DNA of 64,000 bases from Flavobacteriaceae bacterium MAR_2009_75 (GTDB taxonomy: Bacteria > Bacteroidota > Bacteroidia > Flavobacteriales > Flavobacteriaceae): contig PHTZ01000001.1 of NCBI GenBank assembly GCA_002813285.1, positions 4,339,501 to 4,403,500 of the forward strand, given 5' to 3'. Made by a program: the position numbers and the translations under genes. Each line of letters opens with the position of its first letter. Within the stretch, counting starts at the first letter, position 1. Below the pieces are notes generated by a model. The model saw only the letters and a list, made by a program, of their open reading frames with translations, had not been told where the DNA came from and did not search any database. Positions 28,581-36,870 of the stretch are shown here, one piece after another.

Positions 28581-30499
28581 CCCACCAAATTTGTCACTTT
28601 AAACCTAATTTTAAGTAGTTCTTGAAGTTCCTTAATAGTTTTGAAGGTTCGTTTAAGTTTTATTTTTTCTTCTTTACTTAAAGTATCCAAAGAAATAAAC
28701 CTTCCAGAATCATTATGCAATAAACCCTGTTTGGTTCTAAATTTTAACAGCGCCTTGGTCGCATAAGAACAGGCTAGAAAAAGTTCTTGATTGTTCGGTT
28801 CAATTTCAGCCAGTTTCTCGAATCTTTCTGCAGTGTTATTTATCGATTTCACTTGGTTTGACAGTACCAAGACACGCGCCCCTTCGACCAAAGGCATTAA
28901 CGCCCTTCGCTTTAAGTCGAAAAAGTCTTTGTGGGCTCCATCCTCCTCAACAAGAAATGACCTGAAAAATCCGCTTGGTGAGGGGTTTTGTAGAGCTCCA
29001 CTGGCCAGATGTACGAAGAATATCGGATATTTTTGTGTGGTAGATAAAATATGGGCGGTTAATTGCTGAACCAAATCTTGATTACCATAAGTATGATTGT
29101 AATCGAAGAAAATAGATGATAAGAGCACTTCATCTTTACCTGGGTTGGTGATCCAATGCAAGGTTCGTTCTTTCCATTCGGTTAGGCTAAGACACCATTC
29201 TGGGTTCGATGCCATCATTTCAGCGGGACAGTATTCGTACCCGATTTCATGAAGACCTTTAGTGACTCTTTTTGATAGTTCTATAAAATACTTTTTGGTA
29301 TCCGCTAGCTCATCTTCCGGTACATCTTCAAAGATAAGTGCATTATCTTGGTCGGTATGTAATAACTGTTCGCTTCTACCTTGGCTACCTAAGGCGAGCC
29401 AAGCAAACTTGACGGGCGGCGTGGTATCAATCTTATTTAAAGAAATGTTTATTACCCTTTTTATGCAGGCATCATTAAGTTCAGTAATGATTTTTGAAAT
29501 AAGGGTAAGAGGTATATTTTGTGCTAAGTAGCCTTTTAAAAGGCTCATGATACTGTGCCTTATACGCTTAATTTTTTTAAACTTACGGGCCCTGTTAATG
29601 GCCTTCATCAATACAGCAGGGTTATTGCCCAGTTCTAGCATAATATCGTGCTTAGAGATGATACCAATGGCCTCGGTATTTGGGGTGCCGTCTTGAGTAA
29701 GGCATAAGTGGCTGATACCACTTTTCATCATGGCCATTTGGGCTTGGGCCAAAGTCATTTTAGTAGGGTAGGTAATGACCGGTGAGCTCATAATATCTTT
29801 TGCCCGTGCCGTAATCGGAAATTCTCCCGTAGCAATTTTGTTTCTCAAATCTTTATCGGTAATTATACCACTAGGAAGTTTATCTTTTAAGACCAGCATA
29901 GCACCAACCTTCTTTTTGGTCATATTGGTAGCTACAGCCTTAATAGTAGCATCGGGCGGACAAGAAACTAGTTTCTTTGAATAATTGACGGACTGTAGGT
30001 CTAAAAGGTCATTTGTGGGCGGGGTTACCGATATTTCAGGGGATTCTTGAAAAAGTTTTCCTTTTCTGCCTACCGAATATGGGTTTCGGGTATTCGAGGC
30101 GAAACTCTCCATTAAAAAATTGGAAACTCCTTCGCGACTCTTTGTGAAAACTTTGAAATTAGAGATGGGTATGGCATATAATATACTCTCTTCATATGCT
30201 TTAGCCCCGATTTTATAGTCTTCATTGGCCATTAAGGGTCGTAACCCAAAAATATCGCCTTCATCACATAAATCAACAATCTCATTATCTGCATTTCTAG
30301 ATAGAGCTACTGCACCTTTATGAACCATATAAAAATACTCGTGTGCTTTCTCATCTTCATCAAAAATAACAGCATCCTTTACCTTATAGACGATTTTAAT
30401 TTCTTGTGAGAGCTCTTCTAAATCTTTTAGTTTGATTTCATTGAAAGGAGGGTAGTTCTTTATAAAATCGGCAACCCTAAAAGATATTGTATTTTTCAT
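28577..30499 (-). CDS. Cyclic-nucleotide-binding-like / CBS / DUF294 nucleotidyltransferase-like signalling protein
   Basis: 640 residues from the ATG at 30499 (an in-frame GTG is two codons before). A cNMP-binding-like N terminus (about 15-140, with the AVIFDEDEKAHEYFYMVHKG strand pattern, cut here) is followed by two CBS domains (about 175-305, with LPSGIITDKDLRN and TEAIGIISKHDIM), then a DUF294 region with the nucleotidyltransferase-like WLALGSQGRSEQLLHTDQD segment and a C-terminal helical DUF294_C part. It resembles the uridylyltransferase-type NTase fold, with G-S and D-x-D preserved. Likely a sensor of adenylate ligands controlling the NTase or the coupled exonuclease. Confidence 0.87.
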   Translation of the reverse strand: MKNTISFRVADFIKNYPPFNEIKLKDLEELSQEIKIVYKVKDAVIFDEDEKAHEYFYMVHKGAVALSRNADNEIVDLCDEGDIFGLRPLMANEDYKIGAKAYEESILYAIPISNFKVFTKSREGVSNFLMESFASNTRNPYSVGRKGKLFQESPEISVTPPTNDLLDLQSVNYSKKLVSCPPDATIKAVATNMTKKKVGAMLVLKDKLPSGIITDKDLRNKIATGEFPITARAKDIMSSPVITYPTKMTLAQAQMAMMKSGISHLCLTQDGTPNTEAIGIISKHDIMLELGNNPAVLMKAINRARKFKKIKRIRHSIMSLLKGYLAQNIPLTLISKIITELNDACIKRVINISLNKIDTTPPVKFAWLALGSQGRSEQLLHTDQDNALIFEDVPEDELADTKKYFIELSKRVTKGLHEIGYEYCPAEMMASNPEWCLSLTEWKERTLHWITNPGKDEVLLSSIFFDYNHTYGNQDLVQQLTAHILSTTQKYPIFFVHLASGALQNPSPSGFFRSFLVEEDGAHKDFFDLKRRALMPLVEGARVLVLSNQVKSINNTAERFEKLAEIEPNNQELFLACSYATKALLKFRTKQGLLHNDSGRFISLDTLSKEEKIKLKRTFKTIKELQELLKIRFKVTNLVG

Positions 30500-30515
30500 A
30501 CCCACAGTTTAAAAT

Positions 30516-30523
30516 CAAAGTTA
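30516..30523 (-). promoter_or_regulatory. -7 element TAACTTTG of the DUF294-exonuclease operon
   Basis: A perfect TAnnTTTG on the minus strand, 17 bp before the ATG, giving a leader of only about ten nucleotides. Confidence 0.55.
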
Positions 30524-30655
30524 ATCGTTACTCTGATTAATGTAAAGAAAAAGACCAGACTAATCGAAGGTCAGCCTGTAGAAGATAGAACAGGTCAACT
30601 TAGTACTTTAATTAAATGTAGATGTACAATAGCGCTAACTTAAAAATATAGCTAT

Positions 30656-30691
30656 AAAAAAACCGGATTGTTTACCACAATACCGGTTTTT
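30656..30691 (-). terminator. Terminator of tRNA-Met
   Basis: AAAAACCGG (30658-30666) pairs with CCGGTTTTT (30683-30691), extended by ATTG/CAAT inside. Read on the minus strand it ends in a T run 20 bp after the tRNA. Confidence 0.8.
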
Positions 30692-30710
30692 AGCATAAAA
30701 TTTATCATAG

Positions 30711-30784
30711 TAGCGAGAGAGGGACTTGAACCCTCGGCCTCCGGGTTATGAATCCGACGCTCTAACCAGCTGAGCTACCTCGCC
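30711..30784 (-). tRNA. tRNA-Met (CAT)
   Basis: A 74-nt cloverleaf on the minus strand: acceptor GGCGAGG with TCTCGCT, D stem GCTC/GAGC, anticodon loop TTCATAA (anticodon CAT at 30748-30750), T arm GAGGG-TTCAAGT-CCCTC. The 3' CCA is not encoded. The absence of three G-C pairs at the base of the anticodon stem argues against an initiator. The elongator is favoured, though a tRNA-Ile2 with lysidine-modified CAT cannot be formally excluded. Confidence 0.95.
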
Positions 30785-30806
30785 AGGTCGTTTTTTCAAA
30801 CGGGTG

Positions 30807-30837
30807 CAAATATAAGAGTAAATTTCGTGTCCATCAA
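30807..30837 (-). promoter_or_regulatory. Promoter of tRNA-Met (-33 TTG, 20 bp, -7 TATATTTG)
   Basis: On the minus strand GTTG (TTG at 30835-30837), a 20-bp spacer and a perfect TATATTTG (30807-30814) lie 23 bp upstream of the tRNA. Confidence 0.75.
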
Positions 30838-30921
30838 CATAACTTAACCAAAAATATTCTTTAGGTTTTATTTTTTTATCATAAGGAAATCTATATATTG
30901 CTCGCAAGAAAAAAGTTAAGA

Positions 30922-31305
30922 ATGGACGATAAAATAAAATATGAACTTGAATTTGTAATACAGTCTTCTCCGCAACTACTGTATCAGTATATATCTACGC
31001 CTTCAGGTCTTTCTGAATGGTTTGCAGATAACGTTAACTCTCGTGGAGAAATGTTCACTTTTATTTGGGACGGAGCCGAGGAGGAAGCGAAGTTGTTAAA
31101 GAGAAAAAGCGATGAGTTTGTAAAATTTGCATGGGTAGAGAATGAGGATGATTCATTTTTTGAAATGAAAATTATAGTTGACGAGATAACCAAAGATGTC
31201 TCACTCTTCATTAGCGATTTTGCCGAAGAAGACGAAGTCGAAGAAGCTAAAATGCTTTGGGGAAACCAGGTTTCAGATTTAAAGCAAGTTCTAGGGTCAA
31301 AGTAG
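30922..31305 (+). CDS. START-like domain (SRPBCC/AHSA1-related) protein
   Basis: 127 residues from the ATG at 30922. An upstream TTG at 30898 lies in a TATATATTG stretch that looks like a promoter element, so I do not use it. The sequence YELEFVIQSSPQLLYQYIST, GLSEWFADNV and KFAWVENEDDSFFE is that of the Bacteroidetes 'START-like' family, a small hydrophobic-pocket fold related to AHSA1 and Bet v 1. No ligand is known. The C terminus has a very acidic stretch (SDFAEEDEVEEAKM). Followed by a terminator that overlaps the next promoter. Confidence 0.8.
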   Translation: MDDKIKYELEFVIQSSPQLLYQYISTPSGLSEWFADNVNSRGEMFTFIWDGAEEEAKLLKRKSDEFVKFAWVENEDDSFFEMKIIVDEITKDVSLFISDFAEEDEVEEAKMLWGNQVSDLKQVLGSK

Positions 31306-31325
31306 TCTCTTAAACACATTAACCT

Positions 31326-31333
31326 TATATTTG
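31326..31333 (+). promoter_or_regulatory. -7 element TATATTTG of the aminotransferase gene
   Basis: A perfect TAnnTTTG, 28 bp before the ATG at 31361. It covers a TTG (31331) that would otherwise open the reading frame. Confidence 0.65.
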
Positions 31334-31360
31334 AGCCTTAATTTTTTTAAGGCTTTTTTT
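31334..31360 (+). terminator. Terminator hairpin ending directly at the next start codon
   Basis: GCCTTAA / TTAAGGC stem with a five-T loop, extended by A-T, followed by seven T that abut the ATG at 31361. It fits a terminator of the START-like gene. It sits between the -7 element and the start of the downstream gene. Confidence 0.7.
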
Positions 31361-32206
31361 ATGGTCAATTTTAATGGTCGATTGCTTGATGAAGAAACAG
31401 ATTTTTTAGACCACAACAACAGGGGGTTGCGCTACGGTGACGCTCTTTTTGAGTCAATGCGTGTGGTGAACGGAAAACTGTTTTTTTGGGAAGATCACTA
31501 TCTCCGCTTAATGGCGTCTATGCGTATTCTAAGAATGGAAATACCTATGGATTTTACCATGGAGTTTCTTGAGGATAAAATTTTAGAAACGGTAGAAGAT
31601 AGTCAATTGAAAGAGGCGTCGGCTCGAGTGCGCTTATCTGTTTTTCGTAACAATGGCGGACTTTATAGACCTGAGACCAATAATGTCTCTTATATTATAG
31701 AAGTAGCTCAATTGAGAAATCCGTTCTACGTCATCGATGATGGCGATTATGAAGTAGAGCTCTACAAAGACTTCTATATAAATAAAGATATGCTCTCGAA
31801 CCTGAAGACCAACAACAAAATTATTAATGTTATAGGAAGCATTTTTGCAAAAGAGAACGATTATCAAAACTGCCTGCTCTTGAACGGAGACAAGCAAGTT
31901 GTAGAAGCACTTAACGGAAACATTTTTTTGGTAAAGGGCAACCATATCAAAACCCCACCATTAGACCATGGTTGTTTAAACGGTGTTTTACGTAAAAAAC
32001 TAATTGAGATTCTTAAGAAATTAGAAGATTATTCTTTTGAGGAAGCTGCCATTTCACCTTTCGAACTTCAAAAAGCCGATGAGCTGTTCATTACGAATAG
32101 TATAATAGGTGTTCAACCGATAGGAAAATACAGAAAGAAAGAATATGCTAATAATGTGGCAAAGAATCTGATAGGTAAATTAAATGCCGCCGCCCGTTTG
32201 GGTTAA
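31361..32206 (+). CDS. Class IV aminotransferase (branched-chain aminotransferase / aminodeoxychorismate lyase-like)
   Basis: 281 residues from the ATG at 31361. Fold type IV PLP features are present: NNRGLRYGDALFESMRV, the Schiff-base region SNLKTNNKI (catalytic Lys), and VEALNGNIFLVKG for the phosphate site. The length fits PabC-like or D-amino-acid/branched-chain members; the substrate cannot be told from sequence. The stop codon overlaps that of the convergent yqgE gene on the other strand. Confidence 0.83.
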   Translation: MVNFNGRLLDEETDFLDHNNRGLRYGDALFESMRVVNGKLFFWEDHYLRLMASMRILRMEIPMDFTMEFLEDKILETVEDSQLKEASARVRLSVFRNNGGLYRPETNNVSYIIEVAQLRNPFYVIDDGDYEVELYKDFYINKDMLSNLKTNNKIINVIGSIFAKENDYQNCLLLNGDKQVVEALNGNIFLVKGNHIKTPPLDHGCLNGVLRKKLIEILKKLEDYSFEEAAISPFELQKADELFITNSIIGVQPIGKYRKKEYANNVAKNLIGKLNAAARLG

Positions 32207-32763
32207 TTTAAACTTGGGTTTTCCGGCGAATTTGACCATAAAAGGTAATTACCGCCAAGCTCTAACATTTTTTCTTTCCAGAAAGCATCGGCAGATTTGT
32301 TGATAATATCACTTTCGTAGTCATTTTTAACTACAATCCACGATTTAGAAGAAAGCTCTTGATCCAATTGTAATGAAGACCAGCCAGAATAACCTAGAAA
32401 AAAGCGAATATCATTTTCACAAATGGTTTTCTGATTGATAAGATCTATTATTTTTTCGAAGTCACCACCCCAATATATACCATCTGATATTTCAATGCTA
32501 TTAGCAATTAAATCGGGTACTCTATGAATAAAATAGAGATTATCTTGCTCTACGGGGCCTCCATTATAAACTTGAAACGGAATGGAAATTTCGTTGATCA
32601 AGTCATTGATAGAGTATTCTAAAGGCTTGTTAAGTATAAAGCCTACAGAACCCTCATCGTTATGTTCGGCCAATAGTACAACAGATCTATTGAAAGAAAC
32701 ATCGCCTGTCAAGGCCGGTTCTGCAATCAAAAGCTTGCCTTTTTTTGGTTTAACGTCGGTCAT
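32203..32763 (-). CDS. YqgE/AlgH family protein
   Basis: 186 residues from the ATG at 32763. The longer frame (to 32859) would begin inside the HU terminator, so it is rejected. KKGKLLIAEPALTGDVSFNRSVVLL and GSVGFILNKPL with YNGGPV are the family signatures. The function is unknown; AlgH of Pseudomonas is tied to alginate regulation. A short protein with one alpha/beta domain, cytoplasmic. Confidence 0.9.
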   Translation of the reverse strand: MTDVKPKKGKLLIAEPALTGDVSFNRSVVLLAEHNDEGSVGFILNKPLEYSINDLINEISIPFQVYNGGPVEQDNLYFIHRVPDLIANSIEISDGIYWGGDFEKIIDLINQKTICENDIRFFLGYSGWSSLQLDQELSSKSWIVVKNDYESDIINKSADAFWKEKMLELGGNYLLWSNSPENPSLN

Positions 32764-32830
32764 TGCTATAATGAAATGGCTATTTAACTCTAAAATAAGA
32801 TAATTCTTATAAAAATCAAGGTGAGTATCA

Positions 32831-32870
32831 TAAAAAAAGCGCTCCATTGTAGGAAACAAAGGAGCGCTTT
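32831..32870 (-). terminator. Rho-independent terminator of the HU gene
   Basis: AAAGCGCTCC / GGAGCGCTTT 10-bp stem with a 15-base loop; on the minus strand it ends in seven T. It lies 26 bp after the HU stop. Confidence 0.9.
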
Positions 32871-32895
32871 AGTAATATTTCTGATTAGTAAACTA

Positions 32896-33168
32896 CTAGT
32901 TTACTGAATTTGCCAAATCTGATCCAGCTTTGAACTTTACCACGTTCTTAGCTGCGATTTTGATAGTTTTTCCAGTTGAAGGATTTCTTCCTTCTCTTGC
33001 GTTTCTTCTAGAAACAGACCAAGATCCGAAACCAACTAGTGATACACGATCACCTTTCTTCAAAGATCCTTCAACGTTACCCAAGAAAGATTCCAATGCT
33101 TTTTTCGCTGCCGCTTTTGTGATGCCGGCATCTGCTGCCATAGCATCGATCAATTCTGTTTTGTTCAT
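32896..33168 (-). CDS. HU family DNA-binding protein
   Basis: 90 residues, standard HU length. MNKTELIDAMAADAGITKAA opens the helical dimerisation part, and GFGSWSVSRRNAREGRNPSTGK is the beta-arm region that inserts the proline into the minor groove (shown here as GRNPSTGK). Nucleoid protein. It has its own promoter and terminator. The promoter overlaps a 15-bp inverted repeat. Confidence 0.96.
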   Translation of the reverse strand: MNKTELIDAMAADAGITKAAAKKALESFLGNVEGSLKKGDRVSLVGFGSWSVSRRNAREGRNPSTGKTIKIAAKNVVKFKAGSDLANSVN

Positions 33169-33213
33169 AATGTAATTAAATTAATTGTTGTTATAATAAT
33201 TTAAATCGTCTAA

Positions 33214-33243
33214 CAAATTTATACGGATTTGCGTTCAACGCAA
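33214..33243 (-). promoter_or_regulatory. Promoter of HU (-33 TTG, 19 bp, -7 TAAATTTG)
   Basis: TTG (33241-33243 on the minus strand), a 19-bp spacer and a perfect TAAATTTG (33214-33221), giving a leader of about 40 nt. Confidence 0.78.
33229..33243. promoter_or_regulatory. Perfect inverted repeat TTGCGTT-N-AACGCAA at the HU -33 region
   Basis: Seven-base arms around one central base, covering the -33 TTG and most of the spacer. Candidate operator site. Confidence 0.5.
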
Positions 33244-33344
33244 GTAAAATAGGGGTAAATCAGGTTTTTTGTTGATAACTAAGGTGGTTTGTTAATAAAG
33301 TAGGGCTTTTTTTACTTCTCTCGCAGCCCAATGATAACGGGGCT

Positions 33345-34292
33345 TTACAACATACGTGCAGAATTATCGATTTCTAGGCCATTAAGAACGTCTTGAGTTT
33401 TCATTTTTTTCTTACCCGGAAGTTGTAGTTCGAGCAATTTTATATAACCATTTTTTGTGGCAACTTTAATTTCTTTTTTCGTGTGTAGTACATGGCCAAT
33501 AGCAAAGTTATGGTCATCTTTCTCAGTTGTAGATTTGTATATTTTTAATGACATCTCATCCTTCCCATTTATGAAATTAGTCCAAGCGGCCGGGTAGGGG
33601 CTAAGACCTCTTATATGGTTATGAATGGTTTCTAAAGATTGGGTCCAATCTATCTTACAGGTGTCTTTATGAATTTTGAAGGCTTCTTTTACAGGCTCGG
33701 AAGTAACCTGTTTTTGTGTTTCTATATTGCCAGAAGCAATTTGCTTTACCGTTTTTAACACCAGTTCAGCACCCAGATGCATTAACTTGTCATGTAATAT
33801 ACCAGCATTATCTTCAGAATCAATAGTTGTTCTTTCTTGAAGGATTATTTCACCCGTATCGATTTTCTCATCTATGAAGAAGGTAGTGACGCCAGTCTCT
33901 GTTTCCCCGTTAATAATTGCCCAATTTATTGGCGCGGCACCACGATAATCAGGGAGTAAGGAGGCATGAAGGTTAAAGGTGCCATAATCGGGCATTGCCC
34001 AAACTACTTTAGGTAACATTCGAAAAGCAACCACTATCTGTAGATTTGCCTCTAGACTTTTTAATTCAGCAAGAAATTCTTCACTTTTGAGGTTTGTCGG
34101 CTGTAAAACTCTCAGCCCTTGATCAGAGGCATATTTCTTAACATCTGATTCTTGTAATTTTCTTCCTCGGCCGGCTGGTCGATCTGGGGCGGTTATTACC
34201 CCAGCGATAGTATAATTTTCTTCTACCAGTCTTTTTAATATAGTTGTCGCAAATTCTGGGGTACCCATGAAAATTATGCGTAAATCTTTCAT
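33345..34292 (-). CDS. fmt: Methionyl-tRNA formyltransferase
   Basis: 315 residues. FMGTPEFA opens the Rossmann-like domain; the catalytic set is in NLHASLLPDYRG (Asn107, His109) and the later DTGEI (Asp145). The C-terminal OB-like domain binds the initiator tRNA. It formylates Met-tRNAfMet with 10-formyl-THF before initiation. No def gene lies next to it. It is 31 bp from recQ and reads in the same direction. Confidence 0.96.
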   Translation of the reverse strand: MKDLRIIFMGTPEFATTILKRLVEENYTIAGVITAPDRPAGRGRKLQESDVKKYASDQGLRVLQPTNLKSEEFLAELKSLEANLQIVVAFRMLPKVVWAMPDYGTFNLHASLLPDYRGAAPINWAIINGETETGVTTFFIDEKIDTGEIILQERTTIDSEDNAGILHDKLMHLGAELVLKTVKQIASGNIETQKQVTSEPVKEAFKIHKDTCKIDWTQSLETIHNHIRGLSPYPAAWTNFINGKDEMSLKIYKSTTEKDDHNFAIGHVLHTKKEIKVATKNGYIKLLELQLPGKKKMKTQDVLNGLEIDNSARML

Positions 34293-34323
34293 TTAATTTA
34301 GTATTAAGTTATGCTGCTAACCT

Positions 34324-36219
34324 TCAGCGGCACTCATATTCGTTTTTAGAATTAATTCTAATTAATTCATTTTCGAGAAGAATTCTTAGTGTTCTTAGAA
34401 TATGTTCCTCTTTATAATCTAAATGGGCTATTAACGCTCTTGAACTTAAAGGCTTTTTTCGTAAAGCATTAATAACTTCTAGTTCAATAGTTTCTGTATT
34501 AAAAATCCCTTGGTTCTCACGAAGGCAAATATCACAAATACCACAGTTCTGAGCTCTGTTTTCGCCAAAATATTTTAATAGCTGTTTACTTCTGCATATA
34601 TCTGTCGTATTAATATATTTGAGTATACTTTCTATTTTTTCCACTTTTGTTCGGTTAAGTTCACCCACCTGTTTGGCAAATACATTGATGGTAAGGTCAT
34701 CTTCTCGAGGTACCAAAAAAGTTAATTCTAAATCATTATGTTGCGATGTATAGGAGATGATTTCATCTTTTGCAAGCTGTTCAAGTACCTGAAGTACCCT
34801 TGCTTCAGTGGTATTCGACTTTTTGGCGATTAATACCGTGTTTATTTTGGTTTCAAAATCGAAAATGCCGCCGTATGTTCTAAGAAGGGTTTGTACAATT
34901 GTGTTCGTGGTTTTGTAAGACTCTAGATAATCGAATATTTGCTCCTTATTGCATACAAACTGTATGGTGGTCAATTTAGAAAATGATTCCGAGAGGGCAA
35001 TTACCGAATGCTGGTCTAAAATACGTAGTGCATTATAACTTAAAAAAGAGCTTAGACCGTAAGCGGATACAAAAGCATTAAAATTCAGTTGAAACTTTTG
35101 ACCGGCACCTTCTCCGTAAGCTATTTGAAAATAATTATTTAGTTTGTTATATAATTTTCTTAGAAACGGAATATCAGGTAGGGAGCCCAGAAATTGGTTT
35201 TTTAAGAGCTCTTCATCCATTTTATTGGTCAATAATACTGCCTGTGCCCCTTCACCGTTTCTGCCCGCGCGACCAGCTTCTTGAAAATAGTTCTCTATAC
35301 AATCGGGAATTTGATAATGTACGACCAGTGAAACGTCGGGTTTGTCGACACCCATTCCGAAGGCATTGGTGGCCACCATAACCTGTACCTTGTTGTTCAG
35401 CCAGGCTTCAAGTTTTGCCTGTTTTTCTTTCTGGGTGATGCCACCATGAAAGAAGTCGGCACTGCATCTATTATAGTTTAAGTATTGGGCAAGTTCTTGT
35501 GTAATTCTTCTGGTGCGCACATAAACGATAATGCTCTGTTGCGTTTTTTGGCAAAGTTCCCTTAGTTTATATTTTTTATCCTCTACTTGAATAACGTTAA
35601 AAACTATATTATCCCTAGAAAATGAATCTTTTACTATGAATGGTTCGTAAAGCTCTAGGTTGTCAACGATATCGGATGCTACTTTATCGGTAGCGGTAGC
35701 TGTCAAAGCGATTATCGGAGTTTCCGGAAGGTAATTACGCAATTGTGCACAATTCAAGTAGGCGGGTCTAAAATCGTGGCCCCATTGTGATATGCAATGG
35801 GCCTCATCTATGGCAATAAGGTTGACATTCATCTGCCTAATCCGCTCTAAAACCAGTTCTTGCTGTAAGCGTTCGGGAGATAGGTAAAGAAATTTATAAT
35901 TTCCGTACAAGCAGTTGTCTAGCAGATTGTTGAGCTCGGTAAAAGATATTCCGCCGGTCAGGGCTATAGCCTTGATACCTTTACTTCTTAAGCTGTTTAC
36001 TTGGTCGTGAATGAGGGCTATAAGGGGAGATACTACGATACAAATTCCATCTTGTGCCATAGCCGGAACTTGAAAACAGACCGATTTTCCGCCTCCCGTA
36101 GGCAAAAGTGCCAGTACATCTTGCTTTTTAAGTACGGCCTCGATAATATTTTCTTGAGACCCCTTAAAACTTGAAAAGCCCCAGTACTGCCGTAAAATGC
36201 TGATGGGGTCGTTCGACAT
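34324..36219 (-). CDS. recQ: ATP-dependent DNA helicase RecQ
   Basis: 631 residues. Motif I is TGGGKS (41-46), the DEAH box appears as IAIDEAHCISQWGHDFRP (about 137-154), and GMGVDKPDV and QEAGRAGRNG are motifs V and VI. The zinc-binding four cysteines sit in the RQC part, ending ...NCGICDICL. After the winged helix the chain ends without an HRDC domain, so this is the shorter RecQ form. It unwinds 3'-5' during repair. The start shares a base with the stop of the AAA ATPase gene (TAATG). Confidence 0.93.
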   Translation of the reverse strand: MSNDPISILRQYWGFSSFKGSQENIIEAVLKKQDVLALLPTGGGKSVCFQVPAMAQDGICIVVSPLIALIHDQVNSLRSKGIKAIALTGGISFTELNNLLDNCLYGNYKFLYLSPERLQQELVLERIRQMNVNLIAIDEAHCISQWGHDFRPAYLNCAQLRNYLPETPIIALTATATDKVASDIVDNLELYEPFIVKDSFSRDNIVFNVIQVEDKKYKLRELCQKTQQSIIVYVRTRRITQELAQYLNYNRCSADFFHGGITQKEKQAKLEAWLNNKVQVMVATNAFGMGVDKPDVSLVVHYQIPDCIENYFQEAGRAGRNGEGAQAVLLTNKMDEELLKNQFLGSLPDIPFLRKLYNKLNNYFQIAYGEGAGQKFQLNFNAFVSAYGLSSFLSYNALRILDQHSVIALSESFSKLTTIQFVCNKEQIFDYLESYKTTNTIVQTLLRTYGGIFDFETKINTVLIAKKSNTTEARVLQVLEQLAKDEIISYTSQHNDLELTFLVPREDDLTINVFAKQVGELNRTKVEKIESILKYINTTDICRSKQLLKYFGENRAQNCGICDICLRENQGIFNTETIELEVINALRKKPLSSRALIAHLDYKEEHILRTLRILLENELIRINSKNEYECR

Positions 36220-36782
36220 TAGTCTAACTTTATATGGTCCAAAATAAATTTAGCACGTTCCTCGACATTTCCCTTGGGCACCAAATTCACTGTATAACCG
36301 AAATGGGTATAGGCTTTTTCTAAGCTTTCAAATATCTTGACAGATTCTTCATAAGTTTCGAATCGTTCATTATCCACAGCATATATTTCTTTCCAAGGCG
36401 GCATTAAAAGAATGTGGTCATATCGGTAATCATAACAGGGCTGTGCAAACCCGCTATCGTAGCTTTGACCGAAACAATTCATATAGGCATGCACATCGGG
36501 TATACCACGATCAAAAAAAATGACCTCGGCCCCTGAATTCGGTTGGGTATGAAATTGTTCAATACGCCCATCTAAGAGCATTTGATTGAACATTTTTGGG
36601 TCTTTTACCGAAACAATGGGGTTGGTCTTGAATGTATTGGCTTTTTCTTCGTTTTTTTCTGCGGATGTCATACTACGAATAAGCTCATGAACGCAAAAGT
36701 GTCCTTGCTTTTCAAGAAATTCGATTACAGATGTTTTGCCCGTACTTGGGCCGCCGGTTACAACTACTTTTTTTACACTCAA
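36219..36782 (-). CDS. NadR-like / AAA_28 P-loop ATPase
   Basis: 187 residues from a TTG at 36782; no ATG or GTG lies upstream in frame. The opening VKKVVVTGGPSTGKT is a P-loop, followed by the D-R-G region (IFFDRGIPDVHAYM) and a tail resembling the AAA_28 or NadR ribosylnicotinamide-kinase fold. A small kinase-like or nucleotide-binding protein of unknown substrate. Coupled to recQ, possibly by transcript only. A perfect TACTTTTG -7 element precedes it. Confidence 0.8.
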   Translation of the reverse strand: MSVKKVVVTGGPSTGKTSVIEFLEKQGHFCVHELIRSMTSAEKNEEKANTFKTNPIVSVKDPKMFNQMLLDGRIEQFHTQPNSGAEVIFFDRGIPDVHAYMNCFGQSYDSGFAQPCYDYRYDHILLMPPWKEIYAVDNERFETYEESVKIFESLEKAYTHFGYTVNLVPKGNVEERAKFILDHIKLD

Positions 36783-36801
36783 ATGATAGAGATTATAGGT
36801 G

Positions 36802-36809
36802 CAAAAGTA
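36802..36809 (-). promoter_or_regulatory. -7 element TACTTTTG of the AAA-recQ-fmt run
   Basis: A perfect TAnnTTTG on the minus strand, 20 bp before the TTG start codon. Confidence 0.6.
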
Positions 36810-36848
36810 ATCATTATGTGATGATTTTAAAATCGGGTATTTAAGAAG

Positions 36849-36856
36849 TACCTTTG
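36849..36856 (+). promoter_or_regulatory. -7 element TACCTTTG upstream of DUF493
   Basis: A perfect TAnnTTTG, 15 bp before the ATG at 36871, divergent from the AAA promoter 40 bp away. Confidence 0.6.
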
Positions 36857-36870
36857 TACAAAACTACTTT

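Noticed and set aside
30711-30784. Reading the CAT-anticodon tRNA as an initiator
   Set aside because: Initiator tRNAs have three G-C pairs at the base of the anticodon stem. These are not present here, so elongator tRNA-Met is preferred.
32764-32859. Longer N terminus for the YqgE/AlgH protein
   Set aside because: The extra 32 codons overlap the terminator hairpin of the HU gene and do not match the family start; MTDVKPKKGKLLIAEP is the normal opening.
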